A stretch of 64,000 nt of DNA from Shewanella sp. NIFS-20-20 (lineage in GTDB: Bacteria; Pseudomonadota; Gammaproteobacteria; Enterobacterales; Shewanellaceae). Below the pieces are notes generated by a model. It was not told the DNA's origin. It worked only from the letters and a program-made list of their open reading frames with translations, and did not search any database. Shown here piece after piece: positions 10,010-20,142 of this stretch. Made by a program: the position numbers and the translations under genes. Within the stretch, counting starts at the first letter, position 1; every line of letters begins with the position of its first letter. The DNA is taken from NCBI RefSeq assembly GCF_019209865.1, contig NZ_JAHUTT010000015.1:1-64000 (forward strand), read 5' to 3'.

Positions 10010-10028
10010 AACAATCGAGGATAGTAGG

Positions 10029-10937
10029 ATGCAGCATTTATTAAGTTTACAAGATCTGACTCAAGCCCAATTGGTGCACTTATTAGCATTGGCTCAAACC
10101 ATCAAATCTGATCCCCGCGCTTATCGACAGGCGTTGGCAGGCAAGAGTATTGTGATGTTGTTTGAAAAGCCATCGCTGCGTACTCGTGTGAGCTTTGATA
10201 TCGGTATTAATAAATTAGGCGGACACTGTTTGTACCTCGATCAACAAAATGGTCAACTCGGTCAACGGGAGTCGGTGGCGGACTTTGCCAGCAACCTCAG
10301 TTGTTGGGCCGATGCGATAGTGGCGAGAACATTTAGCCACCAAACCATTGAAGAACTTGCAGAAAATAGCAAGGTGCCGGTGATTAACGCCTTGTCTGAT
10401 CTCTACCACCCGTGCCAAGGTTTGGCGGATCTATTGACCCTGACTGAACAGCTTGGCGATCTGAGCCAAGCCACTATTGCTTATGTGGGTGATGGCAATA
10501 ATGTCACTCATTCATTAATGATTGGTGCGGCGATTTTAGGGGCCAAGTTGCGGGTGATATGCCCTCCTGGCCACTTCCCCGACGGCCAAGTTGTGCTCAA
10601 AGCCCAAGCGTTAGCAGCGCAATATGGCGGGGAGTTGATATTATCATCTGATGTAAATGCCTTGGTGGGTAGCCAGGTCATTTATACCGATACCTGGATC
10701 TCGATGGGTGATGACACTCCACTGGCAAATATCGAGGCTAAGTTTGGTTCATATCAAGTCAATAAAGCATTGATGTCGCTGGCCGATGCCCAGTATTTCA
10801 TGCATTGCTTACCTGCTCATCGTGGTGTTGAAGTCACCGATGAAATTTTAGATGGACCACAGTCCTTGGTACTGCACCAGGCAGAAAACCGTATGCATGC
10901 TCAAAATGCGCTGTTAGTGACCTTATTGGCTCAATAA
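10029..10937 (+). CDS. argF: Ornithine carbamoyltransferase
   Basis: It condenses ornithine and carbamoyl phosphate to citrulline. The carbamoyl-phosphate motif appears as KPSLRTRVSF (Leu in the second position, a common variant). It is followed by the HPCQGLADL block and MHCLPAHRGVEV (the ornithine-site Cys). The frame is open further upstream, to 9945 inside argB. The ATG at 10029, behind GAGGATAGTAGG, gives the family-type N-terminus MQHLLSLQDLT and 302 residues. It lies 19 bp after argB. Confidence 0.95.
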   Translation: MQHLLSLQDLTQAQLVHLLALAQTIKSDPRAYRQALAGKSIVMLFEKPSLRTRVSFDIGINKLGGHCLYLDQQNGQLGQRESVADFASNLSCWADAIVARTFSHQTIEELAENSKVPVINALSDLYHPCQGLADLLTLTEQLGDLSQATIAYVGDGNNVTHSLMIGAAILGAKLRVICPPGHFPDGQVVLKAQALAAQYGGELILSSDVNALVGSQVIYTDTWISMGDDTPLANIEAKFGSYQVNKALMSLADAQYFMHCLPAHRGVEVTDEILDGPQSLVLHQAENRMHAQNALLVTLLAQ

Positions 10938-10978
10938 TTAGAATTTAGTTCAATCGATTTGCTTCAAAGGATGATGAT

Positions 10979-12196
10979 ATGTCTGTTCAACACAAAGTAA
11001 AAAAAGTCGTTTTAGCCTATTCCGGCGGATTGGATACCTCGGCCATTATACCGTGGTTAAAAGAAACCTACGACAACTGTGAAATCGTCGCCTTTTGTGC
11101 GGATGTGGGGCAGGGGGATGCCGAGTTACAGGGGTTAACCGAGAAGGCATTGGCTTCTGGGGCATCTGAGTGTCATATCGTTGATTTAAAAGAAGAGCTG
11201 GTCAAAGACTATATCTATCCCACCATCGCCACCGGCGCCATTTACGAAGGGACTTACTTGTTAGGTACATCGATGGCTCGCCCGATTATCGCCAAAGCCC
11301 AAGTCGAGGTGGCTAGAAAAGTCGGGGCGGATGCCTTGTGTCATGGCTGCACGGGTAAGGGCAATGATCAGGTTAGGTTTGAAGGATGTTTTGCGGCATT
11401 AGCCCCAGATCTGACGGTAATTGCACCTTGGCGTGAATGGGAGATGCGCAGCCGGGAAGATCTATTAGCGTATTTGGCTGCCCGTCATATTCCCACTTCG
11501 GCATCGGCGACTAAAATCTACAGCCGTGATGCCAATGCTTGGCATATTTCTCATGAGGGGGGGGAGTTAGAGGACCCGTGGAATCAGCCGAGTAAAGGCG
11601 TATGGACCATGACGGTTGACCCAGAAGATGCGCCTAACACCCCCGATTATGTCACGCTTAACGTCGAGAATTGCCGCGTGACGGCAGTCAATGGTGAGGC
11701 GATGTCCCCTTACCAAGCGCTGATGACACTCAATGAAATGGCTGCCGCCCATGGCGTTGGCCGCATCGATATCACCGAGAATCGGCTGGTGGGCATGAAG
11801 TCTCGCGGCTGTTACGAAACCCCTGGGGGCACGGTCATGTTTGCCGCGCTGCGGGCGATTGAGGAGTTGGTGCTGGATAAAACCAGTCGGACTTGGCGTG
11901 AACAAGTGGCAGGACAAATGGCGCATCTAGTGTATGACGGCCGCTGGTTTACCCCGCTATGTAAATCTTTGCTGGCGGCGTCAGAAGCGTTAGCCGAACT
12001 GGTCAATGGTGAGGTGGTCATTAAGCTGTATAAAGGCCAGGCCACCGCGGTGCAGAAGCGCTCGCCAAATAGTCTCTATTCTGAAGTGTTTGCCACCTTT
12101 GGTGAGGATGAGGTGTATGACCAAAAACACGCGGAAGGATTTATCCGCTTGTATTCATTAGCGAGTCGCATTCGGGCGTTAAATTCGTCTAACTAG
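10979..12196 (+). CDS. argG: Argininosuccinate synthase
   Basis: ATP-dependent joining of citrulline and aspartate. The PP-loop [13 protein letters not shown] is near residue 12. [13 protein letters not shown] and the long substrate region ([23 protein letters not shown]) match the 400-residue bacterial type 1 class. 405 residues. AAGGATGATGAT precedes the start. It is the fourth gene of the operon, after a 41-bp gap. Confidence 0.96.
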   Translation: MSVQHKVKKVVLAYSGGLDTSAIIPWLKETYDNCEIVAFCADVGQGDAELQGLTEKALASGASECHIVDLKEELVKDYIYPTIATGAIYEGTYLLGTSMARPIIAKAQVEVARKVGADALCHGCTGKGNDQVRFEGCFAALAPDLTVIAPWREWEMRSREDLLAYLAARHIPTSASATKIYSRDANAWHISHEGGELEDPWNQPSKGVWTMTVDPEDAPNTPDYVTLNVENCRVTAVNGEAMSPYQALMTLNEMAAAHGVGRIDITENRLVGMKSRGCYETPGGTVMFAALRAIEELVLDKTSRTWREQVAGQMAHLVYDGRWFTPLCKSLLAASEALAELVNGEVVIKLYKGQATAVQKRSPNSLYSEVFATFGEDEVYDQKHAEGFIRLYSLASRIRALNSSN

Positions 12197-12212
12197 GCGA
12201 CAGGTGAGACTG

Positions 12213-12230
12213 CCGCGAGAGCGCTCGCGG
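12213..12230 (+). other. GC-rich hairpin in the argG-argH gap
   Basis: CCGCGAG-AGCG-CTCGCGG, a perfect 7-bp stem, lies between argG and argH with no U-tract. It could protect the upstream mRNA from 3' exonucleases or limit read-through. This is a reading of position only. Confidence 0.5.
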
Positions 12231-12270
12231 CCAATTAATAAGGTATTTTGGTGGCAAAGAGGGTAGTTAC

Positions 12271-13638
12271 ATGGCTTTATGGGGCGGAAGATTTCAGGGT
12301 GAACCAAGCGCATTATTTAAACTGTTTAATGACTCACTGCCGGTGGATTATCGATTGTTTGAACAAGATATCCAAGGCTCCATGGCATGGGCTGATGCGA
12401 TTGCGAGTGTGGGTATTATCAGTCGCGATGAATGCGCTGAGCTGAAACAGGCCTTACAGCAACTATTAGCTGACGTGCAGCATCAACCTGAAATCATTGT
12501 CGCCAGTGGCGCCGAGGATATTCACAGTTTTGTTGAATCCGCCTTAATTGCTAAGGTAGGAGATTTAGGTAAAAAGCTACACACAGGCCGTAGCCGAAAC
12601 GATCAAGTGGCCACCGACCTTAAGTTATGGTGCCAGAGTGAGGGCTCGGCATTGATTGTTCGTCTGCAGCAGCTCATCCAAGCTCTGTTGGCGCTCGCCG
12701 AGCGCGAGCTTGATGCGGTGATGCCAGGATACACTCACTTACAGCGGGCGCAGCCGGTGACGTTTGGTCATTGGGCGTTAGCTTATGTTGAGATGTTTGA
12801 GCGCGATATTGGCCGCCTGCAAGATGCCTTAACGCGGGCCAATACCTGTCCGCTGGGAGCTGGGGCTTTGGCTGGCACGGCATATCAAATAGATCGCCAT
12901 GCGTTGGCCGCCGCCCTTAACTTTGATAGCCCAACACTCAACAGCTTAGATAGCGTGTCTGATCGCGATCATGTGATCGAGATAGCCAGTGCCTCATCTA
13001 TCAGCATGATGCACTTGAGCCGAATGGCCGAAGATCTGATCTTTTTTAATTCGGGAGAGGCCAACTTTATTTCGTTAAGTGATCAAGTCACCTCGGGTTC
13101 ATCGTTGATGCCGCAGAAAAAGAACCCCGATGCATTAGAGTTAATTCGTGGTAAGACGGGGCGTGTCTACGGCAGTTTAATGGCGATACTCACTACCATG
13201 AAGGCGCTACCTTTGGCTTACAACAAAGACATGCAAGAAGATAAAGAAGGCTTGTTTGATTTGGTTGATTCCTGGGCCATATGTCTTGATATGGCGGCGC
13301 TGGCATTGAGTGGGCTTAAGGTCAATCGCGATAACGCTTACAAGGCCGCTCAGCAGGGTTATGCCAATGCGACCGAACTGGCTGACTATTTAGTCGCTAA
13401 GGGCATGCCATTTCGCGAAGCCCATCATGTGGTCGGGGAAGTCGTGGTGTATGCCATTGGCAACAATCAAGCCATCGAGGAGTTAAGTGTGGAGCAATTT
13501 CAAGGCTTTGCTAGCGTCATTAGCCAAGATGTGTATCAACATTTAACCATAGAAGCTTGTCTTGCTAAACGTGATGTACTCGGTGGAACTGCGATTAAGC
13601 AGGTGCAATTTGCGTTGGCAGCGAAGCGGCCAAAGTAA
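12271..13638 (+). CDS. argH: Argininosuccinate lyase
   Basis: The last step, splitting argininosuccinate to arginine and fumarate. Visible are the N-terminal [27 protein letters not shown], the TH motif in [12 protein letters not shown], and the fumarase/aspartase superfamily signature [15 protein letters not shown]. It has 455 residues and ends soon after the lyase domain (AAKRPK). It is therefore a plain ArgH and not the ArgH-ArgA fusion found in some marine gammaproteobacteria. GAGGG lies 7 nt before the ATG. Confidence 0.96.
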   Translation: MALWGGRFQGEPSALFKLFNDSLPVDYRLFEQDIQGSMAWADAIASVGIISRDECAELKQALQQLLADVQHQPEIIVASGAEDIHSFVESALIAKVGDLGKKLHTGRSRNDQVATDLKLWCQSEGSALIVRLQQLIQALLALAERELDAVMPGYTHLQRAQPVTFGHWALAYVEMFERDIGRLQDALTRANTCPLGAGALAGTAYQIDRHALAAALNFDSPTLNSLDSVSDRDHVIEIASASSISMMHLSRMAEDLIFFNSGEANFISLSDQVTSGSSLMPQKKNPDALELIRGKTGRVYGSLMAILTTMKALPLAYNKDMQEDKEGLFDLVDSWAICLDMAALALSGLKVNRDNAYKAAQQGYANATELADYLVAKGMPFREAHHVVGEVVVYAIGNNQAIEELSVEQFQGFASVISQDVYQHLTIEACLAKRDVLGGTAIKQVQFALAAKRPK

Positions 13639-13651
13639 GGCTATCTTGATG

Positions 13652-13683
13652 AAAAAAGCACGCTACCAATAGCGTGCTTTTTT
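13652..13683. terminator. Bidirectional terminator between argH and acyl-CoA synthetase
   Basis: AAAAAAGCACGCT / AGCGTGCTTTTTT, a 13-bp stem with a 6-nt loop. It has T-runs on both strands and serves the converging genes. Confidence 0.9.
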
Positions 13684-13703
13684 ATCTCAAAATGATGGTG
13701 TGA

Positions 13704-15374
13704 TTAAGCCTGAGAAGCCAGCTCCTCTTGCCAGCAAACCTTACCACCACGAGTGCCATCCACCATGGCGCTATAGCGTTGCTCTAGGACATGGCGCTTA
13801 ATTTTTAAGGTTGGGGTCAGCACATCGTTGTCGATAGTCCATGGTTCATTGACGATCACAATCGCATCGATAGTTTCATGGGACTCTAGGGTTGGATTGA
13901 TGGTGTCTAGCGTTTGCTTGAGCGAGCTTCGCACTTGCTCCTTGTTTTCATGTTGCGCATATTCAGACAGCTGGACTAAGGCAATCGGGTGGGGTAAGCC
14001 TGAGCCGATCACACAAATTAGCTCAATCAATGGGTTTTGCGCCAGACTGCGCTCAATCATCACGGGGGCAACGTATTTGCCTTTAGAGGTCTTAAAATTA
14101 TCTTTCACCCGCCCGGTAATGCTAATGCAACCATCATCATCGATGCTGCACAGATCGCCGGTATGGAAGAAACCGTCAGCATCAAAAGACTTGGCGGTTA
14201 CTTCTGGCTGCAAGTAATAACCTGACATCAAGCCCGGAGATTTAATCAGTAGCTCACCTTGATCACTTTGGCGGACATCGCAACCAATCACGGGTTTACC
14301 CACGGTGCCAATTTTAGTGACATCAAATGGATAGTTAATAATTGAATAAGCACAGTTTTCTGTCATGCCCCAGGCTTCGCAGATATTCATGCCAATGGAG
14401 TGATACCATAGGATGAGTGCTGGTGGAATAGGCGCTGAGCCAGATCCTAATAACCGACAATGTTCAAGGCCTAAGCCTTTTTGAATTTTACGTTTCACCA
14501 AGCGATTAAGCAGAGGGATTTTAAGGAGTAAAGATAACCTCTTATAACCGCCAGCTTGCTCAAGAATATTCTTCTGGAACAGGCTCCATAGTCTGGGCAC
14601 CGAGAAAAATACCGTCGGCTGAGCACGTTTTACATCCGCCACAAATGAATCCAAGCTTTCGACAAAGGACACATTACTGCCAGAGTAAAAAGACGAACCT
14701 TGAATCGCCACGCGCTCAGTAATATGAGCCAAGGGTAAATAGGAGATCAGTCGATCGCTGCCGTCGGTTTTTAAGTCGCGGACCACGGCTTGGCAAGTCC
14801 AGGCATAACTGGCAAAGGTTTGAATGGCCCCTTTAGGTTTGCCGGTGGAGCCCGAAGTATAAATGATGGTCATGACTTGCGACGCCTCTGGGCGAGGAGC
14901 CTCAGTTAAGGGCTGACCCATACCGAGTAATTGTTGCCAGTGGTATTGAGCCTTCATGGTGTCATAAGGGAGGGCTAAGCGTAAAATATCACCGCCTACC
15001 CCCTCTTCTTGCTGCTGCCAGAAATCGAGTTTGCCAATAAGAATTGCCTTGGCACCACTGTGCTCCAGTACGTAGCGAATTGTGTCGCTATTGGCGGTAG
15101 GGTAGATGGGAACGCTAATGTAACCGCCATGCATTAAGGCAAGATCAGTAATAAACCATTCGGCGCAGTTCTTCGATAAAATGGCCACCTTATCGCCAGG
15201 TTGCAATCCTAGATGACGTAATGCCCCGGCCAATTGCTCAACTTGCTGCTTCACCTCTTGCCATGTGAAAGTATTTATTTGGCCGCCGACAGGTTGCTTT
15301 AGATAGACATCGTTTCCCTGGATTTTTGCCCAGTGGTACATCATATCCACTGGAGATTTATATGCATTTTCCAT
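13704..15374 (-). CDS. AMP-binding long-chain acyl-CoA synthetase family protein
   Basis: An adenylate-forming enzyme that should activate a fatty acid to acyl-CoA through an acyl-AMP. Motifs: P-loop IIYTSGSTGKPKGAI, ICEAWGMTENCAY, the Asp motif GFFHTGDLCSID, and VKDNFKTSKGKYVAP with the C-terminal catalytic Lys. The protein has 556 residues and resembles the FadD15/FAA-like class of AMP-dependent synthetases rather than E. coli FadD. An in-frame TTG two codons upstream exists, but the ATG at 15374 is preceded by AGGG at good distance. No signal or membrane segment. It stands alone, convergent with argH. The substrate chain length cannot be read from sequence. Confidence 0.88.
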   Translation of the reverse strand: MENAYKSPVDMMYHWAKIQGNDVYLKQPVGGQINTFTWQEVKQQVEQLAGALRHLGLQPGDKVAILSKNCAEWFITDLALMHGGYISVPIYPTANSDTIRYVLEHSGAKAILIGKLDFWQQQEEGVGGDILRLALPYDTMKAQYHWQQLLGMGQPLTEAPRPEASQVMTIIYTSGSTGKPKGAIQTFASYAWTCQAVVRDLKTDGSDRLISYLPLAHITERVAIQGSSFYSGSNVSFVESLDSFVADVKRAQPTVFFSVPRLWSLFQKNILEQAGGYKRLSLLLKIPLLNRLVKRKIQKGLGLEHCRLLGSGSAPIPPALILWYHSIGMNICEAWGMTENCAYSIINYPFDVTKIGTVGKPVIGCDVRQSDQGELLIKSPGLMSGYYLQPEVTAKSFDADGFFHTGDLCSIDDDGCISITGRVKDNFKTSKGKYVAPVMIERSLAQNPLIELICVIGSGLPHPIALVQLSEYAQHENKEQVRSSLKQTLDTINPTLESHETIDAIVIVNEPWTIDNDVLTPTLKIKRHVLEQRYSAMVDGTRGGKVCWQEELASQA

Positions 15375-15621
15375 CCGCAAATCCCTGTTCTGTTGTAGTT
15401 TTTGTCAGTCTGATTTGGTTTCAGTATGGCGATTTTTGTGATCCGGCGCAAATAGTTTGCTGTTTTATTGTGCAAGCTTAATTAGGGCTTAATTGACCGT
15501 GATGACGAGGATTGATAAATAGGTATATACAAGTGAGGCGGCGTAAGGGGCAATGATGAGAAGGGCAGACTCTAACGTAGCAAGGCTAGCAGTGAGTAAC
15601 TGCCAGCCAAACACATCGCAG

Positions 15622-17724
15622 TTATTTATTGCGTGAGGTACGAACGACCTCGGGAAGTACTCGAATCCGGCGCATGACATTGGCCAAATGGACACGATCT
15701 CGCACTGAAATACGTAAATTAATCAAATAAACTCGGCCATCACGCTCTTCGGTGCTGAGATTATGAATGTTGGAGCCTTCGGCGGCAATAATCGAGGTGA
15801 TTTTAGCCAATGCCCCTTGATGATTAATAATTTCAATTTTGAGGTTTGCTTGAAACTCAGCCCCTTCGACAGTGTCCCATTGTACCGACAAGTACTTATT
15901 GGGCTCGCCTTGGTAACCGCGAATGTTAGCGCAGTTTTCCATGTGCACCACCAGACCTTTTCCTGGGCTGACATGAGCAATCACAGGATCGCCTGGGATC
16001 GGGCGGCAACAATTAGCAAAGGTGACCAACATGCCTTCGGCACCGCGGATAGGCATGACTCCAGGTGTGCTTGGATTTGAGTGGATAATATCGCCCAGTA
16101 AGCGCTGCGCGACCACTATGCTCATGGCATTACCTAGCCCAATATCGGCCAGCAATCCTTTTAGGTTGGCATGCTTGGTTTGTTTAACCACTTTGTCGAT
16201 GGTTTCTTGCGGGAAATTATCCAGTTTATTAACGCCTAACGCATGATTTAACAAGCGGCGTCCAAGTGACACGGCATCATCTTGTTTTAGGTTTTTAAGC
16301 ACCTGACGAATCCGTGCACGAGCTTTACCGGTAACGACAAAATTGAGCCATGCGGCATTGGGGCGAGCCCCTTTTGCGGTAATGATCTCGACCGTTTGGC
16401 CAGAAATTAACGGTTGGCTTAATGGGTAAGCTTGACGATTAACCTTGGCACCGACACAGGCATTACCGACATCCGTATGAACTTCGTAGGCAAAATCCAC
16501 TGGAGTGGCGCCTACAGGCAATTCAAGGATCCTACCTTCGGGGGTAAATACATAGATTTCCACCGGAAAGAGTTCAGTTTTGACGTTCTCAACAAATTCA
16601 AACGAAGTCGACGCACTTTGCTGTAGTTCGAGCAAAGACTGCATCCACTTGCGTGCTCGCATTTGGGTGGTGGTGCCTTGATTGGATTCACTGCCATTTT
16701 TATACATCCAATGGGCAGCAACCCCTTTATCGGCCATCTGATCCATGTCTTCGGTACGGATTTGGATCTCTACCGGGACACCATGAGGGCCAAATAATGA
16801 CGTATGCAATGATTGATAACCATTGGCTTTTGGGATGGCAATATAGTCTTTAAACCGACCGGGTCTGGGTTTGTACAAGCCGTGCATGGCACCCATGACG
16901 CGATAACAAGTGTCAATATTGTCCACTAAAATACGGAAGGCATAAATATCCATGACTTCTTGAAATTGCAGTTCTTTATTGCGCATCTTGTTGTAGATGG
17001 AATAGAGGTTTTTTTCACGACCTTTGACACTGCTTGGGATCTTAGCATCTTGCAGGCGTTCGCGAATGGCGACTTCAATATTATGGATCAGCTCTTTGCG
17101 GTTACCGCGGGCGGCTTTAACCACTTCTTTGAGTACCCGATAACGCATGGGGTAGTAAGCTTGGAAGCCTAAATCTTCAAGCTCAGACTTGATATTGTGA
17201 ATACCTAAGCGATTGGCAATAGGGGCATAAATTTCTAAGGTTTCACGAGCGATGCGGCGCCGTTTATCAGGGCGAAGTGAGCCCAAGGTTCGCATATTGT
17301 GGGTGCGATCGGCGAGCTTGATGAGGATAACCCGAATATCTTGGGTCATGGCCATCACCATTTTGCGAAAGTTTTCGGCTTGGGCTTCTTTCTTGTCGCG
17401 AAATTGGAGCTTATCAAGTTTCGAGACACCTTCGACCAACTCAGCCACACTGGTACCGAATAGCTCTGCCAAATCTTGGTGAGTGACATAAGTGTCTTCG
17501 ATGGTGTCGTGTAGTAGGGCGGCCATTAGCGTCTCATGATCGAGACGCATATCCGCCAAGATGCGGGCGACAGCCACAGGGTGAGTAATATAGGGCTCAC
17601 CACTGCTGCGCATTTGCCCTTCATGGGCATCGCGAGCCACTTGATAGGCCTGCTTGAGTAATTCTACCTGCTCAGCCTGTAAATAGGCGGAAGCAGACTC
17701 CTTGAGACCTTCAAACAGATACAA
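15622..17724 (-). CDS. spoT: Bifunctional (p)ppGpp synthase/hydrolase
   Basis: Controls the stringent-response alarmone. Domain order in 700 residues: an HD hydrolase domain (THPVAVARILADMRLD and AALLHDTIEDT near residues 45-80), the RelA/SpoT synthetase domain (RFKDYIAIPKANGYQSLHTSL and VEIQIRTEDMDQMADKGVAAHW), TGS (IYVFTPEGRILELPVGATP), and a C-terminal ACT domain (IEIINHQGALAKITSIIAAEGSNI). The intact HD motif and the rpoZ-spoT linkage identify SpoT rather than RelA. rpoZ and gmk lie immediately upstream on the same strand, as in E. coli. Confidence 0.96.
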   Translation of the reverse strand: MYLFEGLKESASAYLQAEQVELLKQAYQVARDAHEGQMRSSGEPYITHPVAVARILADMRLDHETLMAALLHDTIEDTYVTHQDLAELFGTSVAELVEGVSKLDKLQFRDKKEAQAENFRKMVMAMTQDIRVILIKLADRTHNMRTLGSLRPDKRRRIARETLEIYAPIANRLGIHNIKSELEDLGFQAYYPMRYRVLKEVVKAARGNRKELIHNIEVAIRERLQDAKIPSSVKGREKNLYSIYNKMRNKELQFQEVMDIYAFRILVDNIDTCYRVMGAMHGLYKPRPGRFKDYIAIPKANGYQSLHTSLFGPHGVPVEIQIRTEDMDQMADKGVAAHWMYKNGSESNQGTTTQMRARKWMQSLLELQQSASTSFEFVENVKTELFPVEIYVFTPEGRILELPVGATPVDFAYEVHTDVGNACVGAKVNRQAYPLSQPLISGQTVEIITAKGARPNAAWLNFVVTGKARARIRQVLKNLKQDDAVSLGRRLLNHALGVNKLDNFPQETIDKVVKQTKHANLKGLLADIGLGNAMSIVVAQRLLGDIIHSNPSTPGVMPIRGAEGMLVTFANCCRPIPGDPVIAHVSPGKGLVVHMENCANIRGYQGEPNKYLSVQWDTVEGAEFQANLKIEIINHQGALAKITSIIAAEGSNIHNLSTEERDGRVYLINLRISVRDRVHLANVMRRIRVLPEVVRTSRNK

Positions 17725-17759
17725 GTGGCGACACTCCTACGCAACTAAGACATTGGGTC

Positions 17760-18038
17760 TTACAGGGAACGACCTTCAGCAATGGCAGCAACTGCGGCTA
17801 ATTCAGCAGCTTCACGCTCACGCACCGTTTGGCGCTCATCGGCTTCCAATGTTTGAGCATTGACTAAACCTAATTCGATTTCACGCAGGGCGATAACGGT
17901 TGGTTTATCATTTTGCTCTTCTACCATAGGGTCTTTGCCCTGGACAGAAATTTGGCGAGCACGGCGTGCCGCAACCAGGATCATGTCAAAACGGTTGCCG
18001 ATTTGTTGAACGGCATCTTCTACAGTAACGCGAGCCAT
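17760..18038 (-). CDS. rpoZ: RNA polymerase omega subunit
   Basis: 92 residues beginning [29 protein letters not shown], with the conserved [15 protein letters not shown]. Omega binds the beta' subunit, aids RNA polymerase assembly and forms part of a ppGpp site, which fits its placement between gmk and spoT. The start ATG follows GGAGTTCCAATAC on the coding strand. Confidence 0.97.
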   Translation of the reverse strand: MARVTVEDAVQQIGNRFDMILVAARRARQISVQGKDPMVEEQNDKPTVIALREIELGLVNAQTLEADERQTVREREAAELAAVAAIAEGRSL

Positions 18039-18098
18039 GTATTGGAACTCCAGTAATCTCGATAAGGAAAAACGACGGAAAATTGTACACTAAGGCAG

Positions 18099-18722
18099 CT
18101 ATTGTGCCAACAGATCGTCAAGCATACCACTATGCCTTAGGGTCTGGCTAGCTAGCGTCAAACGCTGACTGGCGATAATAGATATTAAATCATTGATAGC
18201 AATGTCAAAATCATCATTTACTATCACGAAGTCATATTCATTATAGTGGGACATTTCTGAGACTGCCTGCTGCATACGGCTGGCAATCACTTCGGCGCTG
18301 TCTTGGCCGCGGCCAGTTAAGCGACGTTCTAACTCAGAGCGCGACGGTGGCAAGATGAAAATACCGATAGCTTCAGGCATTAACTTTTTGACTTGTTGCG
18401 CCCCTTGCCAATCGATATCTAAAAACACATCGATGCCTTGCGCTAAGGTGTGTTCAATCACAGTTCTTGAAGTGCCGTAATAGTTACCAAACACTTGCGC
18501 CCACTCAAAGAATGCGGCTTGTTCAATCAACTGAGTAAACTCTTCGACAGCAACGAAATGATAGTGCTGGCCATTAACTTCGCCCGGACGTGGTTGACGT
18601 GTCGTATGCGACACCGACACTTGCATATCCGCAGGATTGTCTTTCAGCAATGCTGAAATCAATGATGATTTGCCTGCACCACTGGGTGCCGAAACGATAA
18701 ATAAGTTGCCACGCGCGCTCAT
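18099..18722 (-). CDS. gmk: Guanylate kinase
   Basis: Converts GMP to GDP with ATP. It has the P-loop [18 protein letters not shown] at residue 9, the GMP-binding [21 protein letters not shown] and [12 protein letters not shown]. 207 residues, standard length. First gene of gmk-rpoZ-spoT. Confidence 0.97.
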   Translation of the reverse strand: MSARGNLFIVSAPSGAGKSSLISALLKDNPADMQVSVSHTTRQPRPGEVNGQHYHFVAVEEFTQLIEQAAFFEWAQVFGNYYGTSRTVIEHTLAQGIDVFLDIDWQGAQQVKKLMPEAIGIFILPPSRSELERRLTGRGQDSAEVIASRMQQAVSEMSHYNEYDFVIVNDDFDIAINDLISIIASQRLTLASQTLRHSGMLDDLLAQ

Positions 18723-18894
18723 AGCTCAATTCCGATGCTTAAATCAGGCTCGTTGCCGGCCGTTATGCCTCAATCAACGAGTCAAAAATGGGGTAGCCGT
18801 TAATTATACCCGCGAATGACCTCTCAAGTCACCTGACGAAAGTTGGGTCGAGTATTGCGGTTAACGCTGACAGCATCGGTGCAATTGGTTACTC

Positions 18895-20088
18895 TTGAAG
18901 CTTGCCAACTGGCGTAATGATTTAAAGGCAGGGGTTCCAGTGTTTTTGCAAACTCTTTTTAGCACCCGAGGGTGTGACAACCGTTATCGTTTTAGCAGCA
19001 TTAGTGCACTGTGTTATTTGTTATTGCTGGGATTTGGCATGTACGTCAGTGCCGCATGGTTAGCGCTAATCGCCGTGCCCTTAGCGACGGCATTGCAATT
19101 ATCAGCGTTGCGCCGTGGCCACGATGCTGGGCTGCGCAGTCGTGCCATCGTCTTTATATTGCTGCCATTTTTAGTGGTGTTTATCACCTTAGTCACAGAC
19201 GTTGAGTGGCTGGCCTGGTTATTAACCGGGGTGCTGGCGCTGCCATTAAGCTTAATTTTGGCAAGGTTGGCGCCGGCCGATGCCATGGCAGATGTGCATT
19301 ACCATTGGGGCTTTTGGAGCGAGCAAATGCCCAGTGTAGACAATACCCCCCGCCCCCGTGCGGCTCGAGTAGAGCCGGTGGTTGGTGTGGCCAGTGGCGC
19401 TGTTGAGTCTCAAGATCCCCAGGCTTATGACGACCCCATGCCAGATGACCCTTTGGTAATGACAGTGCCAGAGGCGGTGGATGTTGAGCCTGAGCAGGCG
19501 CAGCATTATCGCCGAGAAATGCGACGTCAGGGCTCGTTAAGTGCCTTACTGGCGCCGGTGTTGGAGCCAATAACTCATTATTTACAGCCACGCCTGCCCA
19601 CGTTAACGCCATGGATATTAGGGATTAGTGCCGGTGTGGTGGTACTGGCTGCTGGTGGCTATTGGTTGGCCATGTCGCCCAAGGATAGCCAACGCCAGCC
19701 CGCGCAGCCGATAGCCCCTAAGGTCGACACCAGTGCTCGAGTTGCTTTGCCCGACGGTTTTTACTTGCAGCTAGATCAAGGCCAATTGCTATTGCAGTGG
19801 TTTGGAGAGACCAAGCACGTAGGCGAATTATGGTCATTAACCACGGCGCAAGGGGATAAACGTTGTAGCCAATTGGTATTTAATAATGGCAATCAATATC
19901 GGCCGCTGGTGGTCACAGTGGAGGCCAATAGTCTCACCCAAGCGCGCTTTTCACCATTAGATAGCGACCAAATTATTGAAGATGTTGCTTATCGTGGTCA
20001 ATTGAGTGTGTGTGGATATCAATTTGCGTTGAAAGGAACCCAAGCGGTGCTCGAGAGCTCGCCTGAGTTTGCTCGAGCGTTGAAGTAG
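18895..20088 (+). CDS. Membrane protein with DUF805-like N-terminus, function unknown
   Basis: 397 residues. The N-terminal 130 residues carry three to four hydrophobic segments and the loop SALRRGHDAGL, similar to the RRLHDxG motif of DUF805 proteins. A soluble acidic linker follows (residues about 140-220), then another membrane segment (LTPWILGISAGVVVLAAGGYWLAM). The C-terminal domain of about 120 residues should be extracytoplasmic (two Cys, GDKRCSQLV and SVCGYQF, could pair). No ATG is available before the first membrane segment. The only candidate is a TTG at 18895 with a weak ribosome site, so the start is uncertain. Expression is divergent from gmk. I do not recognise a function. Confidence 0.7.
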   Translation: MKLANWRNDLKAGVPVFLQTLFSTRGCDNRYRFSSISALCYLLLLGFGMYVSAAWLALIAVPLATALQLSALRRGHDAGLRSRAIVFILLPFLVVFITLVTDVEWLAWLLTGVLALPLSLILARLAPADAMADVHYHWGFWSEQMPSVDNTPRPRAARVEPVVGVASGAVESQDPQAYDDPMPDDPLVMTVPEAVDVEPEQAQHYRREMRRQGSLSALLAPVLEPITHYLQPRLPTLTPWILGISAGVVVLAAGGYWLAMSPKDSQRQPAQPIAPKVDTSARVALPDGFYLQLDQGQLLLQWFGETKHVGELWSLTTAQGDKRCSQLVFNNGNQYRPLVVTVEANSLTQARFSPLDSDQIIEDVAYRGQLSVCGYQFALKGTQAVLESSPEFARALK

Positions 20089-20142
20089 CCCTAAATCAAC
20101 CGATAGCGTACACTTACGCCTTTCTTTTTTTAGGGTGTAGTC

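Noticed and set aside
9945..10028. N-terminal extension of ArgF inside argB
   Set aside because: Not family-like. The ATG at 10029 has a good ribosome site.
12271..13638. ArgH-ArgA fusion
   Set aside because: The protein ends a few residues after the lyase domain, with no acetyltransferase domain and a terminator right behind.
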